The translations under genes and the position numbers were made by a program. From Locusta migratoria (Eukaryota; Arthropoda; Insecta; Orthoptera; Acrididae), in assembly GCA_026315105.1 (NCBI GenBank), contig CM048750.1, positions 167,800,549 to 167,864,548 of the forward strand: DNA of 64,000 nt, in the 5' to 3' direction. Positions 21,726 to 31,704 of this stretch are shown piece after piece (position 1 is the stretch's first letter; the number at the start of each line of letters is the position of its first letter). The notes under the pieces were generated by a model. That model saw only the letters and a program-made list of their open reading frames with translations, searched no databases and had not been told where the DNA came from.

Positions 21726-21890
21726 GCCGCGGTGGAGTAGCCGAGAGGTCTAAAGCGTCTCGCTGTGGAGCGCGCGGTTGCTCGCCGTGGAGGTTCGAAT
21801 CCTCCATGGGGCATGGGTGTGTGTGTTTGTCTTTAGGTTAGTTTACCTAGGTTTAAGTAGTTTGTAAGCTACGGACTGATGGCTACGCAG
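21726..21890 (+). mobile_element. SINE family B, 3'-shortened
   Basis: Family B head and body (AGCCGCGGTGGAGTAGCCGA ... TGGCTACGCAG), with the last 30 bp replaced by a TATATATA run. It lies inside PLE2 and so is younger than PLE2. No clear target duplication. Confidence 0.9.
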
Positions 21891-22255
21891 TATATATATA
21901 TAGGATTTCGTAACTTCACAGTACTACGTTTCTTTCAAGTTGAATTTGCATTCATATTGTGTTGTTTTGACACCACTGCCACCTAGTGGCAACCTGTAGC
22001 AACTCTGTTGTGCAATGTTTTCCTGTTGAGTCTCCTGTTGGGCCAAGACCACATTTTATTCATTATGAAGAATCACCCTGTGATGAAAAAACTTTAAGAA
22101 GATGTTTACGTGTGTTAGAAGGTTATGGTTCTATTTTTACATATGACGCTAAGGTAATGTACATATTTTGTTAACTGTCATTTTATTTCTATACCACAAT
22201 AACTTTGCAGTTTGTAGACATTGTATAACTTTTTGCAATGATTCTACTGGACTAT

Positions 22256-22291
22256 CTGAAGATGGTGACTGAGCTCACCGAAACCGGTTAA
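22256..22291 (+). ncRNA. Hammerhead-ribozyme variant, PLE2 right arm
   Basis: CTGAAGA at 22256-22262, extra U, stem II GGUGA/UCACC, GAAA at 22280-22283, then CCGGTT. Identical core and stem II to the left-arm copy. It is in the sense orientation of the PLE2 ORF, as expected for a 3' pLTR-type repeat. Stem I pairing is weak in this copy. Confidence 0.7.
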
Positions 22292-22353
22292 GGGACGAAA
22301 ATAATTTTTTAGCGATCTTGGCTGAATGAAGTGTTTTATATAATAGTCATGAA

Positions 22354-22820
22354 GTTCACTTTACGAATAACAACACGCATAAATAACTACCTTTTCTTCT
22401 GATGATTACACTTTAACATAAAAATTTTCTACAAAAATTTGACAAATTTTACTTTGTGACTCAACACACCAAAGGAGGCGCAACTTTTCCAAATGGGAGA
22501 GGAGTAAGGGTCAGCTGGCAAGAGGCCCGCAGTGGAAATGCACAGGCCGTCCAGCCAGCGCTTTGTCAGGCGCTAGCTCTGTATCCTGCCAACTTCCTTA
22601 CCTTGAGGCTAGGAAGGACTACACATCGATTTGTCACGCGGCGGAACTACGCAGAATCTCTTGGAGGATTAAGAACTCGAAGGTGGTGCTGGAGCACATT
22701 ATTTACTTCGTGGCTGGTAGGAAATTCACTCGAAGGACGTGCGAATGGTACGAAAATAAAACAGACTTCATTGCTAGTTACGCGTTTCGCTTTGCAGAAG
22801 CTCACGTAATTAATAATCAA
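22354..22820. other. Unassigned stretch with overlapping open frames
   Basis: Two overlapping plus-strand frames (117 codons 22456-22809; 93 codons 22563-22844) cross a moderately G+C-rich part. The second contains EHIIYFVAGRKFTRRTCEWY. I recognise neither and both run into a SINE. Confidence 0.3.
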
Positions 22821-22920
22821 ATTCAAATGTTCAAATGTCTGTAAATCTATCGGACCAAACTGCGTGGTCATCAGTCCCATAGCTATCAAACTACTTAAAC
22901 TAAGGTAAACTAACCTAAGG

Positions 22921-22975
<55 letters not shown>

Positions 22976-23062
22976 CCCCAGGGAGGACTCGAACCTCCGA
23001 CGGCGAGCAATCGTGCGCTCCCCAGAGAGGCGCCTTAGACCGCTCGGCTACTCCACAGCGGC
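22821..23062 (-). mobile_element. SINE family B with internal (AC)n expansion
   Basis: Antisense family B copy: tail first (CAAATGTCTGTAAATCTAT, CCAAACTGCGTGGTCATCAG), then head (GGACTCGAACCTCC ... GCTCGGCTACTCCAC). Between them, where other copies have only GTGTGTGTTTG, lies about 50 bp of pure AC (22924-22973). Confidence 0.95.
22924..22973. repeat. (AC)25 microsatellite inside a SINE
   Basis: Pure AC repeat located at the short (GT)3-4 of the SINE B body seen at 21820 and 30190. Confidence 0.98.
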
Positions 23063-23276
23063 TCAAACGGTCTCTGTTACATCGCATTTGAAAAGTCATT
23101 TGGTCTTGTTTTGTTTTAACAGTTTATCGACCTTTTTTCACTTCCATACAAGCCTAGATTCCATAAAATACCCTAAAAACCCTTATAGCTCTAAAGTGCA
23201 TGTCGTGTTAATAAATTGTTTCTAGAAAATTTTTCTTGCTATTCCAGACTGCATTTTATATTCTCTAGAAGTTTTT

Positions 23277-23938
23277 ACCCACGGTTTCGCTGGAGTTAAT
23301 GTCCTTGTATATGTATCAAAGACCATCCAAAGTAGAATAATTTCGTAACTGTGTTCTTACGTTATGACCAGAATCATCAGGATAAAAGAAAGTCTCAAAT
23401 TTCCCGGTTTAAAAGCAAGCCGTTTGTAGAATGACGGTAAATACTGTTCTTCTTTATCGAGCTAAAAATAAGGATATTACTAAATACGAAAACAAACTCT
23501 CTTACATCGTGACTGAACTGCTGACTCAAGAAGCTATACGTTGTACAACGTGTAGAATATACAGATTCAAATGTCATAGAAATCAGTTCGGCGGTTTGTA
23601 GATGTTGACGTCTTGTGTACGTATTGCATTCTTTATGTTGAATCGTATAACATACATTATATCAACCAGTATTTTAATAAATGTCATAAACTTCAAACTC
23701 CAAAGAATAAGTAACTTTTCCAAGGAATCTTCAGGCGTCTCCAAAGCTAAAAGAGAAATGTTTATGCTCAGCTGTTCCATATTTCGAGGTATATACTTAA
23801 ATGAACGAATATCCTGATTACACCTTCAACGTTCAAGCTATATCCATGCCCAGTTTCATCAAAATGAGTCGAGCGGCTTAGTCTTGAAAGCGTGACAGAC
23901 AGTTTCTTTAGCATTTATAATATTAAGTATAGAAGTAT
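23277..23938. repeat. Dispersed repeat, F-like class
   Basis: It starts with TTTTTACCCACGGTTTCGCT and ends with TTTCATCAAAATGAGTCGAG...GCATTTATAATATTAAGTAT. Insect repeats of this type often have a CGGNTTCGC-like start and a TATAATATTAGTAT-like end. No coding frame. Class unknown. Confidence 0.5.
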
Positions 23939-24111
23939 GGATATTATGGCGATCATTACATATTTTGCTACAGAAAAAAGTACCTTCATATACTACTTTT
24001 AGTGTCTCATTCCGTAACTTAATTGAGCAGTACTACCTAACTCATTTATAGTATATTGTGAGGCACATCCAGGAAATAAGTTACCTTTCTTTTCCAAAAC
24101 AAACACAATAT

Positions 24112-24375
24112 AAATCTGCCAGGAAATTTCATATCAGCGCACACTCCGCTGCAGAGTGAAAGTTTCATTCTGGAAACATCCCTTCGGCTGCGGCTAAACC
24201 GCGTCTCCACCGTATCCTTTCTTCCAGGAGTGCTAGTCTTGCAAGGTTCGCAGGAGAGCTTGTGTGAAGTTTGGAAAGTAGGAGGCGAGGTACTGGCAGA
24301 AATGAAGTTGTGAGGACGGACCGTGAAACGTGGCGGGATAGCTGTCTGCAGAGTGCTTGCCCACGAAAAGCAATC
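24112..24375. repeat. Dispersed repeat (CTGCAGCGGAGTGTGCGCTG family)
   Basis: TTTCATATCAGCGCACACTC then CGCTGCAGAGTGAAAGTTTC is the complement of a motif I have seen widely in insect genomes. It is followed by CTTTCTTCCAGGAGTGCTAG and CTTGCAAGGTTCGCAGGAGA. The usual tRNA-like middle portion is missing or rearranged. The minus-strand frame across it is not a gene. Confidence 0.65.
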
Positions 24376-26494
24376 ACAGGGCTGACTGAAACAGCTAACG
24401 TTAAAAATATATTGTGAAACTGAAATATGCCATCAGATACATAACTGAAAAATACCTTCTTACGTTGTGAACACAGCAATCAGCCACTACGAAATTCTTT
24501 TATGAACACGAAGTATGCCATAACGTTTTCTTAACTAAGGCATCTAACATTAGCATTAGGGTATCTAGCAAGAAAATTAGCATTTTAATGCTGTAAGCCA
24601 AATACCTTATAGCAGAGTGAACTGTTCAAAAGTCAGCAACTATTGTCATAGGGTTCAACTTCACAATGTGCATCCATTGTGGCTATGTGTCATTCATATG
24701 TGGAACTATACACAGTTCTGCAAACCCCTTTCAGTTGTTATACTTATATGTAAAGCAGATTACCATTAAATTCTGCGTAACAAGTTGCTAATATTAATTT
24801 CGTAAACAAAAATTCGAACTGCAGTGAGGGAACTAATTTCGTGTACCTAATAGTTATTTTACACAATCATTACATGAACATCCTGTCCATCAGTACTGCC
24901 TAAAGAAGCTCCTTTTCAAGAGCTACAAGCATTATAAAAACCTGTTATTTATTTCATTTAATCCTATATTGTCTTCACTAACAGTCTGTTAAGCAAGAGT
25001 AACTATCTCTGAAGTCAAATAGTAGAGCTACTTGTATTCCTGAGAAATATAAATGGGAATACAGTATTCGATCTTTTTATTCCTTTCTTAAAGTGATTAG
25101 GAATTTAAACGATGAAAAGCTCTTCACCATAGTGCTTCATGTACACTCCGATAGTCAAACAATACAGATGTGACCGTCAATTGTGTACATATCCCGCAGT
25201 AGCTATTTAATACACGATTTACCTGCTAATAACACTCATATTAATATGACGCTTGCCACTACCATGGCGGCGGGGCGAAGGTTCAAATTATCCCGCGACA
25301 GCAGCGCCGTCAGGGAGTCTAGTTACTTTTACAAGGTCTTTGGTGAAGATACACTCATGAGACTCCCGTTTCAAGGTATCCTGAATAATTAAAATGTTTA
25401 AAGTTTAATGGAAATTGACCAATACTGCGAACTACGTACGTGCAAAAACCGAGCAATGTGGTGACTTCGACCACAAAGGTAAGCCTTGAAAACATAAATT
25501 AATATGCGCAACAGACACGCCCGGGAAATAGGGGAAACACAAATACTAAAAATTATAGCCCTGTTATAAATACACCCATGGAAATACTGAATGAGAAAAC
25601 AATAGCCACCGAGGAGCTCTTCAATTTGTCCGATATTCGCAGTCGGCCGCTTACGCGATTGTGAGGGCTTGATCTTCACAGCGCTCCTGTTCGACACCTT
25701 TAATTTGTTTTGGGCGTGGGGGTTTCTTTGCTTCCGTGTTAGGCTGCAGAGCCCTGTTTGTCGGCATACCACGTCTCGAGCGTAACTGCCTGGCTAACAG
25801 ACCCGAGTACGGTGTTTCCGGAAGCCGGGGCCACGGCTTGTCGGGCGTGCGCCGGCTCGTGGGAAAGTAGTAATCGCGCAGAGGAAACATTGACTCAGAC
25901 GTCTGGCGCCGGCCATTGTTTCCCGTGGCGCTGGTGTGGGCGCGTCACAAACAAGGGTCGCGGGCACCTACACTCTCCGTCTGAGGGCGCCTGCAGTTCA
26001 TTCCCCACAGCGCCCGGCAGGCGGCGTTTGCCCTCTCCCCAGAGGGGAACGTCCCCGATGTTTACTTGGTGGCACAGGCCACTGAACGTTCTGTGAATCT
26101 AACAACCTTCTCATTCTAAGAAATGGCTTTATTTTGATGCTGAAAGTTCTTAGCGTGATGTTGGTTTGGTTATTCGTCTCAGCACATGTATAACGAACGT
26201 TATTCATTTTGTAATTTTCTAGACTGTTTCGTGTGAGCGTGTGTGTGTGTTTGTGTTTTGTTTGATTGGGATAGGGGGACTAAACTGCTGAGGTCATCAG
26301 TCTCCCGGTGGTGAAGGGAAGGAGTGAGAATAGGAAAGGAGGGGAGGGGAAAGGAAATGCAGTCCGGGAAGTAAAGAAGGAAAGAAGACTGCATTAGCTC
26401 GGGGCCCCGCGCTCGCCTCGCACGTACCCACCGAAGAACCGTGAGCCCCCTGGGGGGGGGGGGGGGGGGGAGGGACGCTGTGAGTGAATTCGCT
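24376..26494. other. Long unassigned stretch (G+C-rich 25640-26060)
   Basis: No transposon or RNA motif recognised. 25640-26060 is CpG-rich and gives overlapping frames (112 codons plus 25758-26096; 79 codons minus). The frame at 25183-25392 ends in MAAGRRFKLSRDSSAVRESS, of no known family. 26225-26260 contains a short (GT)n. Confidence 0.35.
26452..26470. repeat. G homopolymer, 19 nt
   Basis: Uninterrupted G run; likely to cause sequencing length error. Confidence 0.95.
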
Positions 26495-26496
26495 GA

Positions 26497-26926
26497 TCTT
26501 ACAAGGGAACCACATGGATGTCGGATATTAGAACTTCTTTACCTTTATGATACGTAAAGTTGAGAACTCAAATAACAATTAGCCAAAGCCATTTGACGCA
26601 ACTCTAAAAAATTCTCGAGAAAATCGACTTTGAAGTTTTGCAAGTACACTTAAGTACCAACAATTAACACAATTCGCGCTCAGGTGGTAGTGTTCTGATC
26701 TCACAACAATAGAGTCAGTAGTTCCAATCCCAGTGTGAGAAATATTTTTTCGTTGCTTTCGAATTTTGTTATATAAAACATTTTGAGGTCGCTAATGACA
26801 CGTATCGTGTCAGTTTTTGTTTATGTGTATGTAGACGAGCTGAGCACTTTGTCGTCACACAAAACGATGGTTGAGTAGTTTATCTTTTTGCACAGTCTTT
26901 TGTAGAGATGGAGATGAGTTTACAAA
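26497..26926 (+). repeat. Dispersed repeat D, copy 1
   Basis: It begins CAAGGGAACCACATGGATGT and continues GATACGTAAAGTTGAGAACT, AACAATTAGCCAAAGCCATT, then a tRNA-like segment with GTTCCAATCCCAGTG, and ACGAGCTGAGCACTTTGTCG. The same order occurs at 31676-31704 plus 33023-33770, and inverted at about 34200-33880. Possibly a tRNA-headed composite; class unknown. Confidence 0.6.
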
Positions 26927-27124
26927 GCCGGCCGCGGTGGCCGAGGAGACTAAGGCGCTCCAGTCACGGTCTGAACGGCCACTACGGTCGGGGGTTCGAA
27001 TCCCCCCTCGGGCATGGATATTTGTGCCGTCCTTGGTATTAGTCAGTTCATAAGTAGTTTGTAAGTTTAGGGACTGATGACCCCGTAGTTAAGTTCCATA
27101 GACTATACAAACATTTGAACATTT
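26927..27124 (+). mobile_element. SINE family A, full length
   Basis: GCCGGCCGCGGTGGCCGAGG head with intact boxes, complete tail ending ACAAACATTTGAACATTTTG. Inserted in or beside repeat D. No unambiguous target duplication. Confidence 0.95.
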
Positions 27125-27191
27125 TGACCAAACATCACTCTTATTTAAATTTATATAAAAAGAACAGTTCAGAGTGCAAACATTTTTTATT

Positions 27192-27234
27192 TTTTCTACT
27201 AGTTTCGGTATTATTTAAACCATCTTCAGGAAAT
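27192..27234 (-). ncRNA. Hammerhead-ribozyme variant, left arm
   Basis: Minus strand: UUUC stem I strand, CTGAAGA, extra U, GGU...ACC stem II, GAAA, stem III ACUAGU (self-complementary), A at the cleavage position, then GAAAA, which pairs with UUUC. All core positions are retained. Confidence 0.65.
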
Positions 27235-27262
27235 TAAGCACCACAACATCAATGGAGCTTAA

Positions 27263-27302
27263 TTTCCTGAAGATGGTTTAATTAAGACCGAAACTAGCCA
27301 AA
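27263..27302 (+). ncRNA. Hammerhead-ribozyme variant, right arm
   Basis: TTTC, CTGAAGA at 27267-27273, GGUU/GACC stem II, GAAA at 27290-27293, then CTAGCC. Stem III self-complementarity is broken (ACUAGC), so this copy looks decayed. Confidence 0.55.
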
Positions 27303-27330
27303 AAATAAAATTTTTTTGCATTCTAGATGC

Positions 27331-28617
27331 ATTAATCGCAAAAATTACCATTAGATATTTAAAATTGTAGTAGTAGATGTAGATGATAGATGTAATCCGA
27401 AACCAGTAATTAATACCACGGAGATTTTAACTTACAGCTTTAGCGGTAAATCAAAAAAGCAATATCTGTGTGTGGTTTGTCGTGTGGTCGTTCGGGATTT
27501 GCATCACTTTCTTGCCCTCTGACGAAACGCAAGACGACGCGCGCACTTGAGGCGCCATACAAGGCCGCCGAGCTGCTCGCCGTGGCACTTGCTACATCGA
27601 TAGGACACAGTCCACAGTCGCACTCATTCGCTGCGATAAGCACTCGCTGAATAATGCGAGCGGACTCCTCTGAGCTTTGCCTTGACATGTACGTAACATT
27701 CAACAGACCTCTCTTCCTACCACTGTATGAAATTTTCATAGAGCAGATTGTACATTTTAATGTCAAGTCAAGGGCAAGAAGTGAGAATTCGATCCGGACT
27801 GAAATTAGGAACCGGGTCTCCCTCTTCGAGCGAGCGGTAGTCTTAAGGGGACCTGGACGTTAAATAACTGAAAAATCGAGAGAAAGACTCCATCTGAAAG
27901 ACAGATGTCTTCTTTCTTAAAAAATGTATGGTTTATTTACTTGTAAGTAGTTATTATAGTCTTAAAAGCTTTTTGAACAAATGTCTGCGTACTGGACACG
28001 TTGATGCTTCAGGCAAGGAATATCACCATAAACATTCCAGGCCTACCACAGTCATGGAAACAATAAAACCAATATACAAGGACTTTGCGTAAAAAAAATT
28101 ACTTAACAAATGACGACATGGCCGTACACAAAATCCTAATGAGAGTTAGGCAACGAGTACCGAAAACAGTGTTTCTTTTCTCATTTTTTCGAAGCTACGT
28201 TTTCAGAACATTAAGTACATCTTCATAATGGTTTTAACTACGTTCACCAAATTTCTCCCAATTGACGAATGGGACAGCATTTTTGTATTATGCCTAATAC
28301 ATTGCAGAAATGATCTATGTTTGTCATTCTGTATATAATTTTAACTGTAATTTTTAGACAAAAGAGTAATGAAGTGTAATGAGAGTTTTTCTATTTCCCC
28401 AGATATAGGCTACTCAACTAGAAACAAGAGGCATAATGTGTTCCTGCGAATGTTGATAGCAGCCTGCTACATTCTAAATGTTACTAGACTGACGATGCAC
28501 AAGAAAATGTTCCAGAATACGAACGTATATTATAAAAACATTTATTAGGAAAAATATTGGAATTCTTAAACTATAACAGATATTTCAATAAATTTCCTAT
28601 TACAGCTTGAGTTAATA
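27331..28617. other. Unassigned stretch
   Basis: No feature recognised. Overlapping frames at 27440-27863 on both strands lack domains; a short (TAGATG)n-like tail near 27370 may be a LINE end. Confidence 0.35.
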
Positions 28618-28817
28618 TCAAATGTTCAAATGTTTGTTAAGCTTATGGGACTTAACTACGGGGTCATCAGTCCCTAAACTTACAAACTGCTTATTAGTTA
28701 CCTTATACTAAAGACGGCACACATATCCATGCCCGAGGGGGGATTCGAACCCCCGACCGTAGTGGCCGTGCAGACCGTGACTGGAGCGCCTCAGTCCCCT
28801 CGGCCACCGCGGCCGGC
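28618..28817 (-). mobile_element. SINE family A, full length
   Basis: Antisense: CAAATGTTCAAATGTTTGTT ... GGGATTCGAACCCCCGACCG ... CCACCGCGGCCGGCC. Good boxes; the target duplication was not resolved. Confidence 0.95.
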
Positions 28818-29339
28818 CGGCGCTCGCCTCCCGAGACAGATATGTCCGGGCGAATATTTATTAGAGCTTCATGTTAAAATGTGGAGTAAATCGATCTAGA
28901 ACTTTCGGAGATATTTGCTAACAACGCCAAACTAGGACTTGTCTTTATGTAATACACTAGTCGAAGCAATTAGGGGATCAGTTGAGATATCTAGGTTCTG
29001 GAGTATGAAGTAAAATGATTCGACCTCTTTCTGTCGGTTCTGCGAGTTGAGAGAACAACATTATGGCAACCGAGATATAATAACAAAAAGTTGATGCAGA
29101 GAACGTTGGTGTTGGTGTTCTACCAAACGAATTACACAAGCAGTTGGGTTCAGATAGTGTAGTGCAATGCAAAAACAACATGACTAACTCGAAGCTATGG
29201 CATGAAACAGTCATAGGAAGCGGGGCATGTATAGAGGAAGGAGACTGCAACAATTGGAGTGCTCCGAAGAGTAATTTCCAGGACCTGAATGCGATTTCAG
29301 ACAACAGCAACCGTCGAAAAACGGCAAGGGAAAGATAGT
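28818..29339. other. Unassigned stretch
   Basis: A 160-codon minus-strand frame (29460-28978) overlaps the start of the Tc1 element. It shows no recognisable domain and is probably fortuitous. Confidence 0.35.
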
Positions 29340-29678
29340 CCACGTGTGACAATAGCAAAAGTCGACCGTTTCCACCTGTTAACAGACAGTCGAGAAATGA
29401 GGCTGAATGCAAATCAGTTGTAATGCACCCTCCAGGCATCAACAGGACGCGCAATATCAACAGAAACAGTGTCGGGGTTGTAGCCTATAAGCACAGAGGC
29501 CTATGTTGTGTGTCCCAATAAAACCACGACACCGTATAGTCCGGAGAAATTTGGCGGAGGATTGTAACGAATGACGCCGGGTTTTCTTCACAGATGAGTC
29601 AAGATTTTTTGTTCAGCCGGGCAGTCGTCGTTCTTTCATCTGGAGAGGATGTGGAACTCGTAACAGACCTACTTACGT

Positions 29679-29711
29679 GAAAAAAAAAAAAAACAAAAAA
29701 AAAAAAAAACA
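29679..29711. repeat. A-rich tract inside Tc1
   Basis: About 33 nt of A with single C interruptions, splitting the transposase just after RPTYV. Perhaps a poly(A) insertion or slippage expansion. Confidence 0.9.
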
Positions 29712-30098
29712 CCATATCAGGGCGGCGGAGGAATGGTGTGGGCAGGAGTTTACAATGTCGTTCAGAATGGCGCTTTGACTGATTTGTGATATAGACGAGA
29801 TCCGTTGTGTCCTACGCTGCTGCCACAGAAGATGGGTTCCTTCTGGAGGAGATAAGGTTCGTCATCACAGAACTGCACTGGTGGGCAACATGCTTGAAGC
29901 TGGGGGAATTGTACGAATGGAGTCGCCAGCTTCTTGACTGTAGATAAACCCGCTTGAGCATGTACGGGATGCACTTGGCAGACATATTACATTCATACGA
30001 GCACCTCCCACAACGGTTACAGAGCTCGATATTGCACTCATGGAAGAATGGCCAAATATCCCACAAGTGCTGATTGATGACCTCATACTGTCCATGCC

Positions 30099-30300
30099 TG
30101 CCGCGGTGGAGTAGCCGAGCGGTCTAAAGAGTCTCGCTGCGGAGCGCGCGGTTGCTCGCCGTGGAGGTTCGAGTCCTCCCTGGGGCATGGGTGTGTGTGT
30201 TTGTCCTTAGGTTAGTTTACTTAGGTTTAAGTAGTTTGTAAGCTACGGACTGATGACCACGCAGTTTGGTCCGATAGATTTACAAACATTTACATACATT
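30099..30300 (+). mobile_element. SINE family B inside Tc1 transposase
   Basis: Full-length family B copy with 10-bp target duplication TGTCCATGCC at 30089-30098 and 30301-30310, inside the LSMPRRC codons of the transposase. Removing it restores the transposase text. Confidence 0.96.
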
Positions 30301-30707
30301 TGTCCATGCCACGCAGATGTACAACTATCCTGGCTGTCCGAGGTGACACACCATATTAGAGGGCAACAAGGATGACTTTTGTACTATTATGGTAGCCCCA
30401 TGGTGCCTCGCTCTAAGTAAATGCCATATAAAATGGAAGTATCGTACTGTGTCACACACAAATTACAATTATGACCAATAACTGAGTAAAATACGTTACT
30501 ACATACGTTACTACATATAAAGCACACATACTTCAGCCAAGATCGCTATTTAATTTTCTGGTTTTCTTATCGGTTTCGATGAGCTATGTCATCTCCTGAT
30601 TTCAATAAAATTTTAATCCTTTAACGATGATCTTTTTTCTTATATTACATTTTCATAAGTAACTATTTTATTGAAAATAGGTGAACATTGTAAAAATTTT
30701 TTCTGAA

Positions 30708-30740
30708 GATGATGACATAGCTCATCGAAACCGGTAAGAA
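30708..30740 (+). ncRNA. Hammerhead-ribozyme variant
   Basis: TTTTTT, CTGAAGA at 30713-30719, extra U, stem II GAUGA/UCAUC with loop CAUAGC, GAAA at 30727-30730, ACCGGU, A at the cleavage position, then AGAAA, which can pair with the U run as stem I. The partner motif at about 30553-30590 (minus) has a damaged core (CAGGAGA). Confidence 0.65.
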
Positions 30741-30845
30741 ACCAGCAAATTAAATAGACTAGCGATCTTGGCTGAAGTAAGTGTGTTTTATATAAATTTT
30801 CGATCGCTCTCCATAGGCGTAATATGCCACTTAACTATAAAGTTA

Positions 30846-31046
30846 GCCGGCCGCGGTGGCCGAGGGGACTGAGGCGCTCCAGTCACGGTCTGCACGGCCA
30901 TTACGGTCGGGGGTTCGAATCCCCCCTCGGGCGTGGATATTTGTGCCGTCCTTAGTCTTAGCTAGTTCATAAGTAGTTTATAAGCTTAGGGACTGATGAC
31001 CTCGTAGTTAAGTCCCATAAGTTCAACAAACATTTGAACATTTTTG
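30846..31046 (+). mobile_element. SINE family A, full length
   Basis: 13-bp perfect target duplication AACTATAAAGTTA at 30833-30845 and 31047-31059. Complete head and tail. Confidence 0.97.
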
Positions 31047-31059
31047 AACTATAAAGTTA

Positions 31060-31555
31060 CTATATGTATATTGTGTATGATATCTTATCTGATCTAATTA
31101 TTTTGAGCAGTGTAGCAGTGTAGCTATGCCACCCTTTATACTGTACAACGTATTGTTAAATATATGGAGCGACTGTGAATATTTCTCACGTTCGGCAGTG
31201 TGCTTCAGTATTTTGAGCGAAGCGTCAATACCGATCTCAGACTGCCAATTATTACTGAGCAGTAAACGTTGATATTACAAGCGCTCCATTATGCCCAGGG
31301 CGCAGTGCCTGCTACCGGAACGTTTTGTATCTTTGAGAGACGGCAACGTACCAGTGGGTACCGACTCTGGCGTTGCTGTTGGTCTGCAGCACGGAGCGTC
31401 AAGTAGCGACGCGATAACCGAGGGGGTCTGGGTCTGCGCTTGTCAGCAGTTCCGCTAGACTGCTGACTGTCAGCCGGCCCAAGGACAACTGGCAGCCACG
31501 CCGCCATCCAGCACAAACACACGCGTTTCACTCACACCAACTGGCACCTTAATAA
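31060..31555. other. Unassigned stretch (G+C-rich 31280-31540)
   Basis: 80-codon minus-strand frame 31531-31289 without a domain; no repeat recognised. Confidence 0.35.
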
Positions 31556-31559
31556 AATA

Positions 31560-31675
31560 GTGACTGTACACAAACGTCTACAATGGTCATGATCGTAAAT
31601 AAATCAGTACCAGAGTCAGTTTCTGCTCATTTTCAAATCATCTTCAGATCGAAATTCAAAATCGAGAAGTGTCTA
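31560..31675. repeat. PLE-arm-like repeat, copy 1
   Basis: ACGTCTACAATGGTCATGAT ... GAGTCAGTTTCTGCTCATTT then AAATCATCTTCAGATCGAAA and ATCGAGAAGTGTCTAA. The same order occurs in direct orientation at 34240-34285 plus 35392-35455. On the minus strand it contains CTGAAGATGATTTG...GCAGAAAC, a decayed hammerhead-like arrangement. Confidence 0.5.
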
Positions 31676-31704
31676 ACAAGGAGACCACATGGGTATCTGA
31701 TATA
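31676..31704 (+). repeat. Dispersed repeat D, copy 2, left end
   Basis: CAAGGAGACCACATGGGTAT then the Harbinger insertion. It continues at 33023. Confidence 0.65.

Larger units (their letters stand above)
20235..22346 (+). mobile_element. Penelope-like element (PLE2) with inverted arms, SINE inside
   Basis: Inverted arms lie at about 20264-20441 and 22193-22345 (shared text GATGGTGACTGAGCTCACC, AAACACTTCATTCA). A one-sided tail at 20235-20262 contains GGCATTTTACGCCACCGGAG. The same tail type, GGCGTAATATGCCA inverted, ends the element at 30.5 kb. A tentative 7-bp duplication TCATGAA lies at 20228-20234 and 22347-22353. The coding part is on the plus strand next to the left arm, and the long A+T-rich remainder is 3' UTR. 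The interior is interrupted by SINE B at 21726. Confidence 0.85.
27175..27330. repeat. Palindromic element with hammerhead-like motifs in both arms
   Basis: Arms at about 27180-27242 and 27256-27322 are complementary (AGCTTAATTTCCTGAAGATGG on the right). Only a short loop separates them. No coding region. The organisation matches the arms of PLE-type elements brought together without an interior. Confidence 0.75.
29340..30360 (+). mobile_element. Tc1-like transposon remnant, interrupted by SINE B
   Basis: Frames on the plus strand follow the Tc1 transposase order. LLTDSREMRLNANQ lies near 29380, VFFTDESRFFVQPGSRRSFI near 29584-29640 (second catalytic Asp in TDES), and RPTYV near 29675. Then come KVRHHRTALVGNMLEAGGIV, a NPLEHVRDALGRHI block near 29950 (catalytic Glu in PLEH) and RAPPTTVTELDIALMEEWPN. 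IPQVLIDDLILSMP follows, broken by the SINE at 30099 and resuming at 30301 (RRCTTILAVRGDTPY). Frame breaks and an A-run at 29679-29711 disable it. Confidence 0.88.
30519..31055 (-). mobile_element. Small PLE-like element with inverted arms, SINE in its tail
   Basis: Arms at about 30525-30600 and 30700-30785 share CAGCCAAGATCGCT and the GATGACATAGCTCATCGAAA region inverted. A one-sided tail on the right (CGATCGCTCTCCATAGGCGT, AATATGCCAC) matches the PLE2 tail. The flanks GTTACTACATAT (30507-30518) and GTTACTATATG (from 31056) suggest an imperfect target duplication. No coding region. SINE A inserted later at 30846. Confidence 0.75.

Noticed and set aside
22456..22844. Overlapping ORFs as a small gene
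   Set aside because: Two conflicting frames, no domain, and the second runs into a SINE tail.
28978..29460. 160-codon minus-strand ORF
   Set aside because: Overlaps the start of the Tc1 element on the other strand; no recognisable domain.
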